Origin: Abelmoschus esculentus
Lineage: Eukaryota > Streptophyta > Magnoliopsida > Malvales > Malvaceae
Assembly: GCA_035048815.1 (NCBI GenBank)
Contig: JAUCBN010000024.1
Span: forward strand, 5,640,001-5,704,000
DNA: 64,000 nucleotides
Direction: 5' to 3'
The notes below the pieces were generated by a model. It searched no databases. It was not told where the DNA came from and saw only the letters and a list, made by a program, of their open reading frames with translations. This document shows positions 1-10,615 of the stretch, piece by piece (the stretch's first letter is position 1; every line of letters begins with the position of its first letter). The position numbers and the translations under genes are program-made.

Positions 1-1050
1 TACACCATCCGGAGATATCAGCACAACTCCGATTCCCCTTCCGAGGGCATTGGCTGCCCCATCGAAATATAATTTCCATTTTTCTGTTTCTTTGTTTTCT
101 TCGACAATAATAGTCATCACATCCTCGTCCGGAAAATCGAAGCTTAGGGGCTCATAATCATCCGAGGCTCTACTTGCGAGAAAGTTCGCTATGGCACTTC
201 CCTTGATTGCTTTCTGGCTGACATATATTATGTCAAATTCGGACAACAACATTTGCCATCGGGCTAACTTCCCAATCAACGTGGGTGCTTCCATTAGAAA
301 CTTCAAAGGGTCGAGTTTCGAGATCAACCACGTGGTGTGGTATAGCAAATATTGCCTGAGCCGACGAGTAACCCAAACGAGTGCACAACACATCTTTTGG
401 ATAAATGGGTACCGTGCCTCGCATTCGGTGAATTTCTTACTCAGGTAGTAAATTGCTCTTTCCTTCTTCCCACTATCATCATGTTGCCCCAGTACACATC
501 CCATGGAATTCTCGAACACCGTCAGGTAAAGAATTAATGGTCTCCCAAGAACTGGTGCCACCAATATTGGTGCGTTGGACAAATATTGTTTAATTTTGTC
601 CAACGCTTCCTGACATTCATCATTCCATTCACCTGGGTTGTTCTTTTGAAGCAATTTAAAAACGGGATCACACCTGTCGGTTAACTGAGAGATGAACCGA
701 GACACATAGTTTAATCTCCCAAGGAAACCTCGAACCTCTTTCTGTGTTTTTGGAGGTGGCAAACTCTGAATTGCCTTGACCTTATCAGGATCGACTTCGA
801 TACCCCTTTGACTGACAACGAAACCAAGTAGCTTGCCGGATGTAACCCCGAACGTACATTTATTAGGGTTAAGCTTCAACTGATACTTCCGTAGCCTTTG
901 GAACAACTTTTTCAAATCCTGCACATGTTCATCTTCTGTTTGGGACTTAGCTATCATATCGTCCACATAAACTTCGATTTCTTTGTGCATCATGTCATGA
1001 AAGAGTGTCACCATAGTTCTCTGATATGTGGCCCCGATGTTTTTCAACCC
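1..1050 (-). pseudogene. Ogre-like pol: RT palm, RNase H, start of second RNase H
   Basis: This frame is open over its whole length and leaves the window without a stop. It carries the RT catalytic motif YVDDM near 985-1000 and the RT thumb and connection segment (GFLGRLNYVSRFI). A Ty3-type RNase H follows, with LYLTVFENSMGCVLGQ near 500. Close to position 60 the motif KLYFDGAANALG starts a second RNase H domain of the archaeal-like kind known from Tat/Ogre elements. It continues the RT of the neighbouring segment, from which it is separated by a one-base loss in a T-run (plus-strand A-run 1051-1053). Function: copying genomic RNA into cDNA and removing the RNA strand in the virus-like particle. 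Confidence 0.85.
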
Positions 1051-1803
1051 AAAGGCATGACTTTATAGCAGAACGTGCCCCAGAATATGGTAAAAGTCGT
1101 CTTCTCCATGTCTTCCGGATTCATCTTGATCTGATTGTAACCCGAGAACCCATCCATGAAGGAGAACCATGAATTCCCTAAGGTATTATCCACTAGGACA
1201 TCAATATGAGGTAGAGGGAAATTGTCTTTCGGGCTTGCCCTGTTCAAATCCCTATAATCCATACACATTCGAACTTTCCCATCTTTCTTAGGCACGGGGA
1301 CTATGTTCGCTACCCATTCTGGGTATGCTGCCACCTGTAGGAAGCCTGCATCAATCTGCTTTTGCACTTCTTCCTTAATCTTCAATAACATCTCAGGTCT
1401 CAACCGCCTGAGTTTCTGTTGTATAGGCTTGCAATCCGGTCTAATAGGCAACTTATGGACCATGATATCGGTATTTAAGCCCGGCCTATCTTGATAGGAC
1501 CATGCGAAGACATCCTTGAACTCTCGCAATAAGTCTATCAACTTCTGTTTTGCCCCTAGCGGGAATGTTGCTCCGATCATAACTTCCTTTTTCTCTTCTT
1601 CTGTGCCCAGATTCAGAGTTTCTATCTCTTCTTTGAGGGGCATGATTTGCTTATCCTCCTGCTCCACCAACCTTAACAATTCTTCAGAAATCTCGTAGTC
1701 TGCATTGTCTTCATACTCATTGATTTCCGTTAGACAAGAGATCCTTTTTAAATCTATTTCGGGTTTAGGCCCGGAATCATACATGTGATCATTGTTCAGA
1801 AAC
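1051..1803 (-). pseudogene. Ogre-like pol: N-terminal half of reverse transcriptase
   Basis: The open frame from 1784 down to 1044 encodes 246 residues. It has an acidic N-terminal linker (TEINEYEDNADYEISEELL) and then RT fingers motifs such as VPVPKKDGKVRMCMDYRDLN and FSFMDGFSGYNQIKMNPED, ending at KVMPLG. The first catalytic aspartate lies in SFMDGFSG, and the YVDD pair lies in the next segment after a frameshift at 1051-1053. No ATG is needed at 1784, because the frame is open up to the putative splice acceptor at 1804, so it probably does not start translation on its own. The frame matches that of the upstream protease segment once 1804-2008 is removed. Confidence 0.85.
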
Positions 1804-2008
1804 CTGCAAAGAAGAATTTGTATAGTTGTATGGGAATAATAGATGAATAAGGATGAAATGAATGAAGCGAATGAAGGGAAAGAAAAATGTTTGCCATTGT
1901 TGAAAGGGAAAGAGCATCTTTATTTGCTAAATGAAAAATGTGAAAAAGCCCTTTACAGAAAATTCCCTACACTCGCGGGCAAAAGTATAGGATGGTTTAT
2001 GGCATTAC
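1804..2008 (-). other. Putative spliced intron between protease and RT of the Ogre-like element
   Basis: On the minus strand the segment starts GTAATG (from 2008) and ends TTCTTCTTTGCAG (to 1804), a strong plant acceptor with a pyrimidine-rich tract. It is 205 nt long. The protease frame hits a TAA at 2007-2005, inside the putative intron. Removing the segment puts the protease frame directly in phase with the RT frame with no stop between. A short intron at exactly this place is known from Ogre elements. The boundaries are inferred from sequence only. Confidence 0.7.
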
Positions 2009-2919
2009 TCTGTTTTATAAACTACAGGTAAATCCTCTATAGTCCAGTTGTTCAGAGTCTCGTTAGGGAGGCACGGACGAATCTTATCCAGCATATTCAT
2101 CCTTGGGCCCTCGGAGATCCCTCCTACCATTAGTCCCTCAAATGCTTCCTCAAAAATTTCCACTTCTTGCAATCTGATGACTTCCAAGCGATTCTTCTCC
2201 GCCTGTTCTGTGACATTCACATACCCGTGGGAGATGAAGTCGATTTTTGTGCTCAAAGATGTTAGCTTTTTGGCTGCAATTCTTCCATGTTTGTTCCAAT
2301 ATGCCTCGATCGAGAAGCCTAACCCGGTTCGCCCTTTCTTCATGACCACGGGCCTCGGGCGTAAGCTCCCTTGTAGCCTTCTCCCTAATCCTCTTCCCGC
2401 TTTGGCTCCCTTGCCAAGGGTCTGCTTGATAGTCATTTTAGTGCAGTTCGACAACTTCGGGCATTGAAATGTCGCACCTTCAACTACGAATGCGACATTG
2501 ATAAATTCCAAGGCCCGAAAAGAACATTCTAGTGCATCTTCATTAGCTTGAACGTAGGGTGTATCCGTGGAAACGGATGCAATGATGTCTTCCTCCGCCC
2601 CGACACACACGAGCTTGCCATCTACTACGAATTTCAATTTTTGATGTAGCGATGACGGCACTGCCCCGGCAGAATATATCCAAGGTCTGCCTAATAAGCA
2701 ATTGTAGGTGGGCCTAATATCCATTACAACATAGTCTATGTTGTATACAGATGGCCCAATTAGCAACGGGACTTCAATCCGTCCCAACACGTCCCTTATG
2801 GTCCCATCGAAGACTCTGACCATGTTCTGATAACTCTTCATGTGTGCGACATCAATAGGCAACCTTTGCAGAGTTGCCATGAGTAATACGTTCAAAGCTG
2901 AACCGTTCTAATCGATGAC
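2009..2919 (-). pseudogene. Ogre-like aspartic protease and linker
   Basis: The frame from 2895 to 2009 contains the protease C-terminal half, with IGRIEVPLLIG-like beta-strands and the conserved stretch NCLLGRPWIYSAGAVPSSLHQKLKF. A basic linker follows (KGAKAGRGLGRRLQGSLRPRP), then sequence leading to the splice donor at 2008. Upstream of the first ATG, near 2900-2917, the active-site region (I-D, then N-G-S-A-L-N-V) is visible but broken by an in-frame TAG right after the aspartate. The enzyme of this copy should therefore be dead. Its normal role is to cleave the Gag-Pol polyprotein. A frame change relative to gag occurs around 2852-2895. Confidence 0.75.
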
Positions 2920-4141
2920 CCTTGCAGTGGGTCGTAATGTTTAAGGCTTTGATAGACCCCATTTCTCCATCAGGGATCTCATCATCAGTGAACGTTATGT
3001 AGTTGTCTGCGGTGATGTGATTAACGATTCGGTCCAATTTGTTTACCGATATGTCCTTCGGGACAAAGGTTTGATTTAATACTTTCAAGAGGGCGTCACG
3101 GTGCCCCTCCGAGCTTAATAGTAAGTCGAGGATGGAGATTCTAGCGGGCTGTTTCTTCAACTGCTCCACTATACTATACTCACTGTGCTTTAGGAATCGC
3201 AAAAATTCATGCGCCTGTTCTTCGGTGACTGGCTCATTCACCTTTGGAGTTGGATCTGCGAAAATCTTCTTCTTTTCTGCAGGCTTAATCTGGTCCTCTT
3301 CCTGAGCCGGTGAATAACACCTCCCGCTCCTCGTAAAATGACCTACCTCATTTACTGGTTCTACTTCCTCAACAGTTCTTGGTTTCTCTGACTGTACCTC
3401 CTCGACGGGCTTCGAACCACTCGGCCCGGCCACACTCGCGGCGTAGTTCCATGGGACCCTTCGCGTATCCTTAAACGGGAAGGGTGCCGGAGGGGTAATT
3501 ACTATGCGAGGAGCACTTGCTGACCCGATTGGGTTGTTGCCCCTTGGTCGGGCTGAGATGACTAGTGGCCTGCTCACACTGTATCTTGGCCCGGTATCCT
3601 CTGACGCACATACGTCTATCATTTTTCGCCCATTTTCCTTGACAAAGAATTTGACCTCTTTATTGTCCATCATTCTTTGTAACAATCCCCTGAAGTCATC
3701 ACATTGCTGAACTGTATGCCCGTGCAATTGGTGGAATTCGCAATACGGGCCTTCCTCAATAGATTCCTTCACTTGCATCCCTTGGCAGATGAGCCCGTTA
3801 TCAAACAATTGTTGAAAAACCCACTTTAAGGGTGATCGGATTTCTAACACCCTCATTTTAACTTGTCTCGCTTGATCTTCCTCGATTGCATTCACACCCC
3901 GACCGCCATGATTCGGGAGTGGGTTTGTCGAGACACTGGGTTCATCGAATTTCAGAACCCCGACATTTATCAAATTTTGGATGATCCTCTTGAAGCCCGT
4001 GCAGTTCTCGATGCTATGCCCCTGAACGTTAGAATGATATACACACTGGGCCTTCGAGTCATACCAGTGTGGGTAGGGGGGTTTGAGCGGAACGATAATG
4101 TATGGGCGAATCATATCGGCATCGTGTAGCTGAGTGTACAA
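2852..4141 (-). pseudogene. Ogre-like gag C-terminal part with zinc-knuckle-like motifs
   Basis: This 429-residue frame carries two repeated motifs of the form C-x3-H-x4-GH-x4-C (CVYHSNVQGHSIENC near residue 33, and CEFHQLHGHTVQQC near residue 133). They resemble the zinc knuckles that bind genomic RNA in retrotransposon nucleocapsids. A low-complexity acidic/proline linker (EEVQSEKPRTVEEVEPVNEV) and a helical region before the protease follow. The end of the frame (after about residue 400) runs out of phase with the protease, so an indel is likely near 2870-2900. Its start is inside gag; the upstream piece at 4142-4369 is in another frame. Confidence 0.75.
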
Positions 4142-5420
4142 CTAAGCGTACGTGACTGGGATTGGTGAGAAATTTGTTTTTTCCCACCTTGAGTCTTTCT
4201 TGTTCGGGCCCTGGGAGCCTCCTGCTCCTGTATTTGGTTTGGAGATCATCGTATTCTTCGGGGGTTCATATACCACAACGTTGTTTACTTTGTTATCTTT
4301 CTTCTTGGAATTCTTCTTCGAGCTATCAGACCCTTCGATTCTACCACTTTTGATAACTGCCTCCACCAACTCTCCGGTGGTAACTATTTGAGAGAAGCTC
4401 TACATGGATGTACTTATGAAGAGACGTTCATACATTGGCCCCTTCAATGTCTCTACAAACATATGAGTCATCTCCCGCTCGATTAACGGGGGTTGCACCT
4501 GAGAGGCCAGATCTCTCCACCTATGGGCATACTGCCGGAATGTTTCCGTTGGGCTTTTTCCCCATCTGCTGTAACATGACTCTGGTGGGCCCCATCTCTG
4601 TCACATGCTTGTAGTTCTCCATAAATGCGTGATAAAGGTCCTTCCAGGATTTTATACTCTCCCGACTGAGTTGTGTGTACCATCGGATAGCAGAACCCGT
4701 CAAACTATCCTAAAAGCAATGGATAAGCAGCTTCTCATCCTTGCTGAAAGCGGCCATCTTTCGACAATACATTGTCATGTGGGCGCTTGGGCATGACGTC
4801 CCGTCGTACTTTTCGAAATCGGGCATTTTGAATTTTGGCGGTAGGACCAAATCAGAGACCAGACTGAGCTCGAACGTATCGGTGCTTTTATCCACCGACC
4901 CTTGGACTTGAATTTGCTGGATCTTGGCTTCGAGAGCCTTGAAGTGATCAACATATTTCTTCTCCATTTCTTGTCGCATCTTCTCCACTTCGTTCATAAA
5001 GTTGAGATCTGGGACTTCATCAGTATTCAGAGAAAACTCTTCAATTTCCACGGGGTGACTCGTGGATGTCCCAACCGCATTAAACTGTACTCTCCCTGGG
5101 ACTGAATGTGCTTCCGGTTGCCCTCTAGTTTCCGTTTCTACCTGCCCTTCAGCTTCATCTCCCATCTCCATCGACGCTTTACCTCTTTCATCTTGCTTCG
5201 TACCCAAAAGAGCGGTTATCTGACTGATAATATCCGTTTGAACCTTAGCGAAGCCATCTTTCATTCCAGTTTCTATCGCATCTAAGCGATTTACGAATAT
5301 GGCCTGATGATCCTCTAATCTTTGTATTCTTTCTTCCATTGCTACTCTCTTGGTACGCGAGCGCGTTGAATACGTGTATAATATGTTTGCTATTTTTAAA
5401 AGTAACTGCCATAAAATCAT
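4142..5420 (-). pseudogene. Ogre-like gag N-terminal part, broken
   Basis: The frame starting at 5420 (236 residues) opens with a coiled-coil-like segment (RIQRLEDHQAIFVNRLDAIETGMKDG) and an acidic middle. It then reaches the retrotransposon-gag core (VLPPKFKMPDFEKYDG, AHMTMYCRKMAAFSKDEKLLIHCF). An in-frame TAG at 4710-4712 stops it, but the same frame continues as SLTGSAIRWYTQL and KDLYHAFMENYKH through 4521. A frame slip near 4540 and further slips to 4369-4142 follow. Gag normally forms the virus-like particle. The copy is disabled by at least one nonsense codon and two frame changes. Confidence 0.8.
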
Positions 5421-5559
5421 TGTTATTAAACTTTATTTTTAATTAATAATAATGCACATGATGTATGAGTGAATGAATGCATGAATGCAAGCGGGTATTA
5501 AATTCAAAAAACAATATCTTAAAAACATCCGTTTGTGCAAAAAGGATTCACTACAACTT

Positions 5560-7593
5560 TAAAGATAACTACAGAAAACTGTTGGCCCTACTCCCTAAGT
5601 TGGTCAATTCATTAAGTATGCGGAGGATGGCTGCTCCATGTATTTCCCCGATGTTTGGCTGGTCCAGAAGAGTTGTCGCTTCTCCTGATAATATCTGTAC
5701 ATATGATGCGATAGTTCTGACTTGTCCCTTGAAGTTGACTAACTCGCTGTTCTGACTCTGGACTGTACGTTGTGCTGCCTCATACTTAGCCTTCCATGCT
5801 TCTCCGGTATTCTAACTCAGAGCTCCCTCGAAGTCGGCTAACTTTTCTCGCAACTCTTGTACTTGGCCCTCAAGTGAGATAATTTTTTGCTGAAGCTCCT
5901 CCTTCTCTTCCTCCATTTTGACTTTATCTTCGTTGTGATACTTAGCCACCAGTTCTTCTAACTGCGTTACTTGGGCTGTCAACTCGTGGATCGTCGCTCG
6001 GTCTTTTTCTGATATCTTCTTGGCTTTGGAGCTTACTTCTTTCGCTTCACGGTATTTCTTTTCGTAGAGCTTCTAGTACTCCTCCTTTTCCTTTAAAGCC
6101 TTGTTCAAACGGCCAGAACTGTCCCCAACACTTTCCCTTTTCCTTTTATGCCCCTCGAACATTGGTATTGCTTGTGATTCCCTCAACTCTTAACGTAGCT
6201 TCTCGATCTGAATTGCCATATCCTTTTCCCTCCACTCATGGGTTTGTACTTGATACTTCGCAAGGTTCAACTCCTGTGTGAGCTCGTAGATCTTCTTATC
6301 TCACCTCTAAGAATCCAAGTCCCGGTCCTCCTTGAGTTTTTCTAAAGTTGATGGTGCCTCTAGGGTTACCTTTCTTGAAGACGGTCCCTCATCCCTCGGT
6401 ACTCCTCGGAAGACTCCATCATTCGCTCTTCGTTCTCTCCACTCGTCGTATCGGGCCATGATCTCAAACTCTCTATAGGGCTGAACCCTCCTAGGTGAGT
6501 CCCAAGTCTTCACAATCTGGGCTAGCTTAGATCTGTACCCCTCGCTCTGGTGTGAAAAACCGAAAGTGGCCATCCCTGCTATGGCTGTAATAAACTGTCT
6601 TGAACCGAATTGCCTTAAGACTAATAGAGGGCAGTAGGCCGTTCCACCCCATATACCTGCTAATGGGATCCAGTCGCAGTCTCCACATCGATACCGAAAA
6701 GTCGATCCTCTATTCAACCAGCAAGCCTTCCAGACGATATCCAAGTCTGTCAAATTTTGGAAAAGCTCACTCCACTGGGCTTCAGTCTTCTTCTCCATAA
6801 TGCAACTCTTTAAATGCTCCTCGATAGGTGAGTAGGTAGTCCTAAACCTTAGGGCACTGTACGGAGAGTTCCAACGGTGGCCTCTGAACCAAACCTCTAA
6901 AAGTTGCGCACATCCCCAAAATCTTCCTTCGCCGGCCCTCTTACACGCGGTGAGTGATCGATAAGTCTCGGCTAGTATGGATGGCACTAGATTTACTCCC
7001 TTGGATAACTTCTCGAACAAACCGACCGTGGATGGGTCTATGTGCTCGGGAGTTCTAGGAAATAACACTATCCCATATATGCAAAGGGCGTACAACCTTC
7101 TTGCTTTAGTGGGCTCCTCGCTGCTTGAAGCTATCAAATCCTTAAAGACCTTCCAGCTCACTCTTTGTCTCTCTTCACTTGGATCCTCGTGACCTGTTAC
7201 CTTCCGGTCCCAAAACTCTTTATCCTTACTAGTAATTTGCATCAGCTTCTTCTTAAAGCCCGAAGTGTTGTTGGGCTTGACATAGATCCTATCATTCTTA
7301 ATTATTGGACAGTTGATCAGAACCTCGTACTCCTCTAGTGTGGGTGTCATGTCTATCTTCCCGAAGGTGAAACAGTTGTAGGCTGGATTCCAGAATTACA
7401 CCATCGCCCTCATTAGATGTCTATCAACGGGGACCTTCACTAACAAGGCGATATCCTCAAACTCCTTCTTGAACTGACTCTTCATGTCGTCACTCCATTG
7501 TTCCCATACCTCTTGGACCTCGGAGAGACAAGGACTTTGATTCGTACTCATTCTGACATACCCGTTTAATGTGGAGACACTCCCTATCGGCAA
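5560..7593 (-). pseudogene. ORF1 of Ogre-like element: DUF7745-type domain plus coiled coil
   Basis: The minus-strand frame runs from 7593. Its first 65 residues end at a TAA (7396-7398), but the same frame resumes at once (FWNPAYNCFTFGKIDM) and is open to 6307 (347 residues). The fold resembles the DUF7745/plant-mobile-domain type, recognised by motifs such as ILAETYRSLTACKRAGEGRFWGCAQLL, YRCGDCDWIPLAGIWG and PLLVLRQFGSRQFI. After 6307 the frame continues, with stops near 6300, 6190, 6075 and 5812, as a long E/K/Q-rich coiled coil (ISEKDRATIHELTAQVTQLEELVAKY). ORF1 proteins upstream of gag are known in Ogre elements, but their function is unknown. The assignment rests on remembered family resemblance. 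Confidence 0.7.
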
Positions 7594-8452
7594 ACTGTCA
7601 CCTTTCTCGTGCTGAACTGATTCAGACTAAGTCCAGACTTCTGTGTTATCTTCGCCTATAATGATCCCTTCTGACATTATTGGACACTTATAACTTTATT
7701 ATTTTCCAAATTAATACCCATGCAAATATGCCAAGCGAAAATAAATGCATAAAGGAAAGAAAAACAAAAAGGAAAGTATTAGTAGAATAAAGACAAAAGA
7801 TAAAGCAATGATTAAAGTGCCTGAAAACAAATAACCATAGAGTAGTAAAAAACGAATAAAGTTAACCATAGAATATGATAAAATGCGTAAAATAACCATA
7901 GAATATGCTAAATTGCATAAAAATAACCAGAGAGCATGCTAAAGTACGCAAAATAACCAGAGAGCATGTTAACAGAGAAATCTTAAGTTTGGCGGCATTT
8001 CGGCAGCATACCGCCTTATCTTATGGTCCTTGTCTGGCTCTAGAAGGGGTTGATTTCTACTCTATATACGGGTTTTTGGTCTAGACACTAGGTTCCCAAA
8101 CTGTCGTTACCGTCTACTACGACGATAAGACATCGATTCGGTGGTATAGGTCCCTTACAACGAAGGTGAAAACCACACGATGCGTAAGGTTAGTATACCG
8201 AAAGCAGATAAAAATCCGAAACTCGGAGCTGGAAAGCATCACGTCGGATAATATCTAACTCCCACTTAAGGGTGAAAGCTCGGGTCGAGAGCTTATGCAT
8301 GAATGACAAGATAAAAGTAAAAGGTTATCCTCATTCAAATAATGTTCACTTAACAATAAAAAATTAAATTAATATCTAACTCCAAAATGCCAAAATGTCA
8401 CGTAAAGTTTGAAAATAATTAGGCCTGACTCACTAAAAAATAATTTTTTAAG
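7594..8452 (-). other. 5' leader between primer-binding site and ORF1
   Basis: This untranslated stretch between the PBS and ORF1 contains no convincing reading frame. A 62-residue hydrophobic frame at 7711-7899 looks like chance. It has short degenerate direct repeats (AATAACCA-G/T-AGA-G/A-CATG-like units at 7845-7975) and a GGCGGCATTTCGGCAGCATACCGCC inverted segment near 7990-8015. Such leaders normally hold the RNA packaging signal. Confidence 0.5.
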
Positions 8453-8470
8453 TCCCCAGCGGAGTCGCCA
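8453..8470 (-). promoter_or_regulatory. Primer-binding site of the Ogre-like element
   Basis: The minus-strand sequence TGGCGACTCCGCTGGGGA lies three bases inside the LTR end at 8474. This word follows the 5' LTR of many Ogre/Tat elements and is thought to pair with the 3' end of a tRNA-Arg. The tRNA identity is from memory of the family and was not checked against a tRNA set. Confidence 0.75.
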
Positions 8471-9529
8471 AGCTGTCGCGACCTCTTTAAAAAACGCGAT
8501 GTTTGGGGTGAAAAAGTGTTCGGCGATTGGTTTTCAAAAACATGAATTTTATTAATCTCGAAAAACCCAAATTTTAGGAAAACATAATTTAATTTTGAAA
8601 AAAGGTTGACTTGGAGTCGCCACCGGCCACTTAGGTAGGCCAGACACCATAAAAAAAATAAACCAGAGATTCGTTTTAAAAAACATTGGGTTCGGGAGTC
8701 GGTTACGTGTAAGGACGACCCTTACAAACGCCTAAAAAATTGGTACCTTGAAAAACATTACGTGGCATTGACATTTTGAAGAAAGATATTAATTTAATTT
8801 CCATTGTTAAATGAACATTATTTGAATTTGGATATCCTTTTGAATTAGAAGTTACACCACCTTTAAACTTGAGTTGAACGAGACGTCCTCTAGATAGGAA
8901 ACCTCACCCAAATTTAAAAGAATGTAACTTCCGCCTCAAAAGGCTAAAGTAAAATGCATGATTATTTTTTATCCTGTTCATTTTAAGTTCTAATCTTAAA
9001 ATAGGCTCCATCACTTAAGTTTAAAACCTAAGTTACTAGTGTTACTAGTTATATTTACCTATCCATTTATTTAATTCTAAACCCAAGTTTTTATCAAAAT
9101 TCTAGGTTTTTAATAACACGTGAATTCGATGCCAAGGTACACTCTCTAGGTCAGCATCATAGTGCGTCAAAACACCAACCTCTTTAGTGTATCCAAGACA
9201 TAAGATTCACATTCTATGTTACTAAATTTCCTCCCTAATTAAATTAAATTAATTAATTTAAGTGACTAATCCTAAAAAGGGCTCTAAATTAATTAACTTA
9301 AGTTTATTAGGTGACCTCCCTAAAATATGGCATGCAAAACATAAAATAAAGTGTACACAAGATAAAGGGACTTCATCACTTTTATTATAATCATGGGTAC
9401 ATCATATTACATCAAAAATTTCTCTTCACATGAGTACAAAAGGGACTTGTATGAAAAAGATTACAAGGGACTTGAGAACAAACCTTGAACAAAAGATAAG
9501 ACTTAAATTAAGTGAAATTAATTTTTAAA

Positions 9530-10300
9530 GTTTTAGAAATCTTTAATTAATTAATTAATTAAACTTTCTTGACTTCAAGTTTTAATTAAAATCTAATTAA
9601 AGTCTAACTTGGTAAGTTTTAGGTTTAAAGATTTAATTAAGGTTGGTTCTAACCTAATCAAGTTAATTTTTAAGATCTTTTTAGAAATTCTAAATTAAAA
9701 GTCTTAATTAATTTAATCTCTAATTTTTAAGAATTTAATTTTAACTTAATTAAAGTTTGTTTGGGTGAAATTAGGGTTAATTAGGCTTAAAAGGTTTTAA
9801 ATCTTATCTTTTTAGAAAATTAATTAAAATTAATTAAATTAATTAATTAAAATTGTCTTCTAAATTTTTAAGAATTAAAGACCTAATTAAAGTCTAAGTT
9901 GGGTGAATGTTTTAAGGTTTAAGGCTGACTAGACCTAATTAAAGGGTTTAATTTTTAAATTTTAGAAATTAATTAAAATTAATTAAAATAATTAATTAAA
10001 ATTATTTTCTAATTTTTAAGAATTTTAAAAACCTAATTAAAGTCTAGTTTGGTGAGTGTTTTAAAGTTTAAGGGCAAAACTAGGCCTAAGTTGGATTAAT
10101 TTTAAAACTTAATTTTTAGAAATTAATTAAAATTATTTCCTAAATTAAAGAATTAAATTAAACTTATTTTAAGTCTAATTCTTAAGTCTTAGGGATTAAA
10201 TTAATTTATATTAGAATTAAGTTGGATCAAATTAATTTTAAAGGTTATTAAAAATTAAATTAAATCTTAAATTAAGACTTAATTAAAATTTTTAGTCTCA
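9530..10300. repeat. Degenerate tandem repeats of about 140-150 bp in the Ogre LTR
   Basis: The phrase CTTAATTAAAGTCTAAGTTGG and variants recur at about 9593, 9745, 9882 and 10032. Each is followed by a GGTGA-G-GTTTTAAGGTTTA-like segment and by TTAATTAATTAAAA runs. Spacing is about 137-152 bp. Copies are diverged. Confidence 0.6.
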
Positions 10301-10588
10301 AAAATTAATTTTTTAACCTAATTAAATCTAAAATTAATTTAATTTAATCCTAGTAGTCTATTTAAGGGTTTAATTGAGATTCTAGGACCTAATTGAACTA
10401 AATCTAGAGTCTTAGGGGTTAAAATGAGGTTCTGGGGGACCTAATTGAATCAATCCTAAAGCTCTAGGGGTTAATTAGAGGCTTCTAAGGACTAAATTGA
10501 ATTAAAACTGAGGTTTTAGGGCTAAAAGGGGTTACGACTTATATTTGGGGGACCTAGAGGGTAATTTTCCCTGTCCATATAAGAACAC

Positions 10589-10615
10589 GCGGATCCGGGT
10601 TAAACCCGGATCCGC
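10589..10615. repeat. Perfect 27-nt palindrome in the LTR
   Basis: Two 13-nt arms (GCGGATCCGGGTT and its reverse complement) flank one central A. The palindrome sits where the LTR changes from AT-rich to GC-rich, and could form a hairpin in DNA or RNA. Confidence 0.85.
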
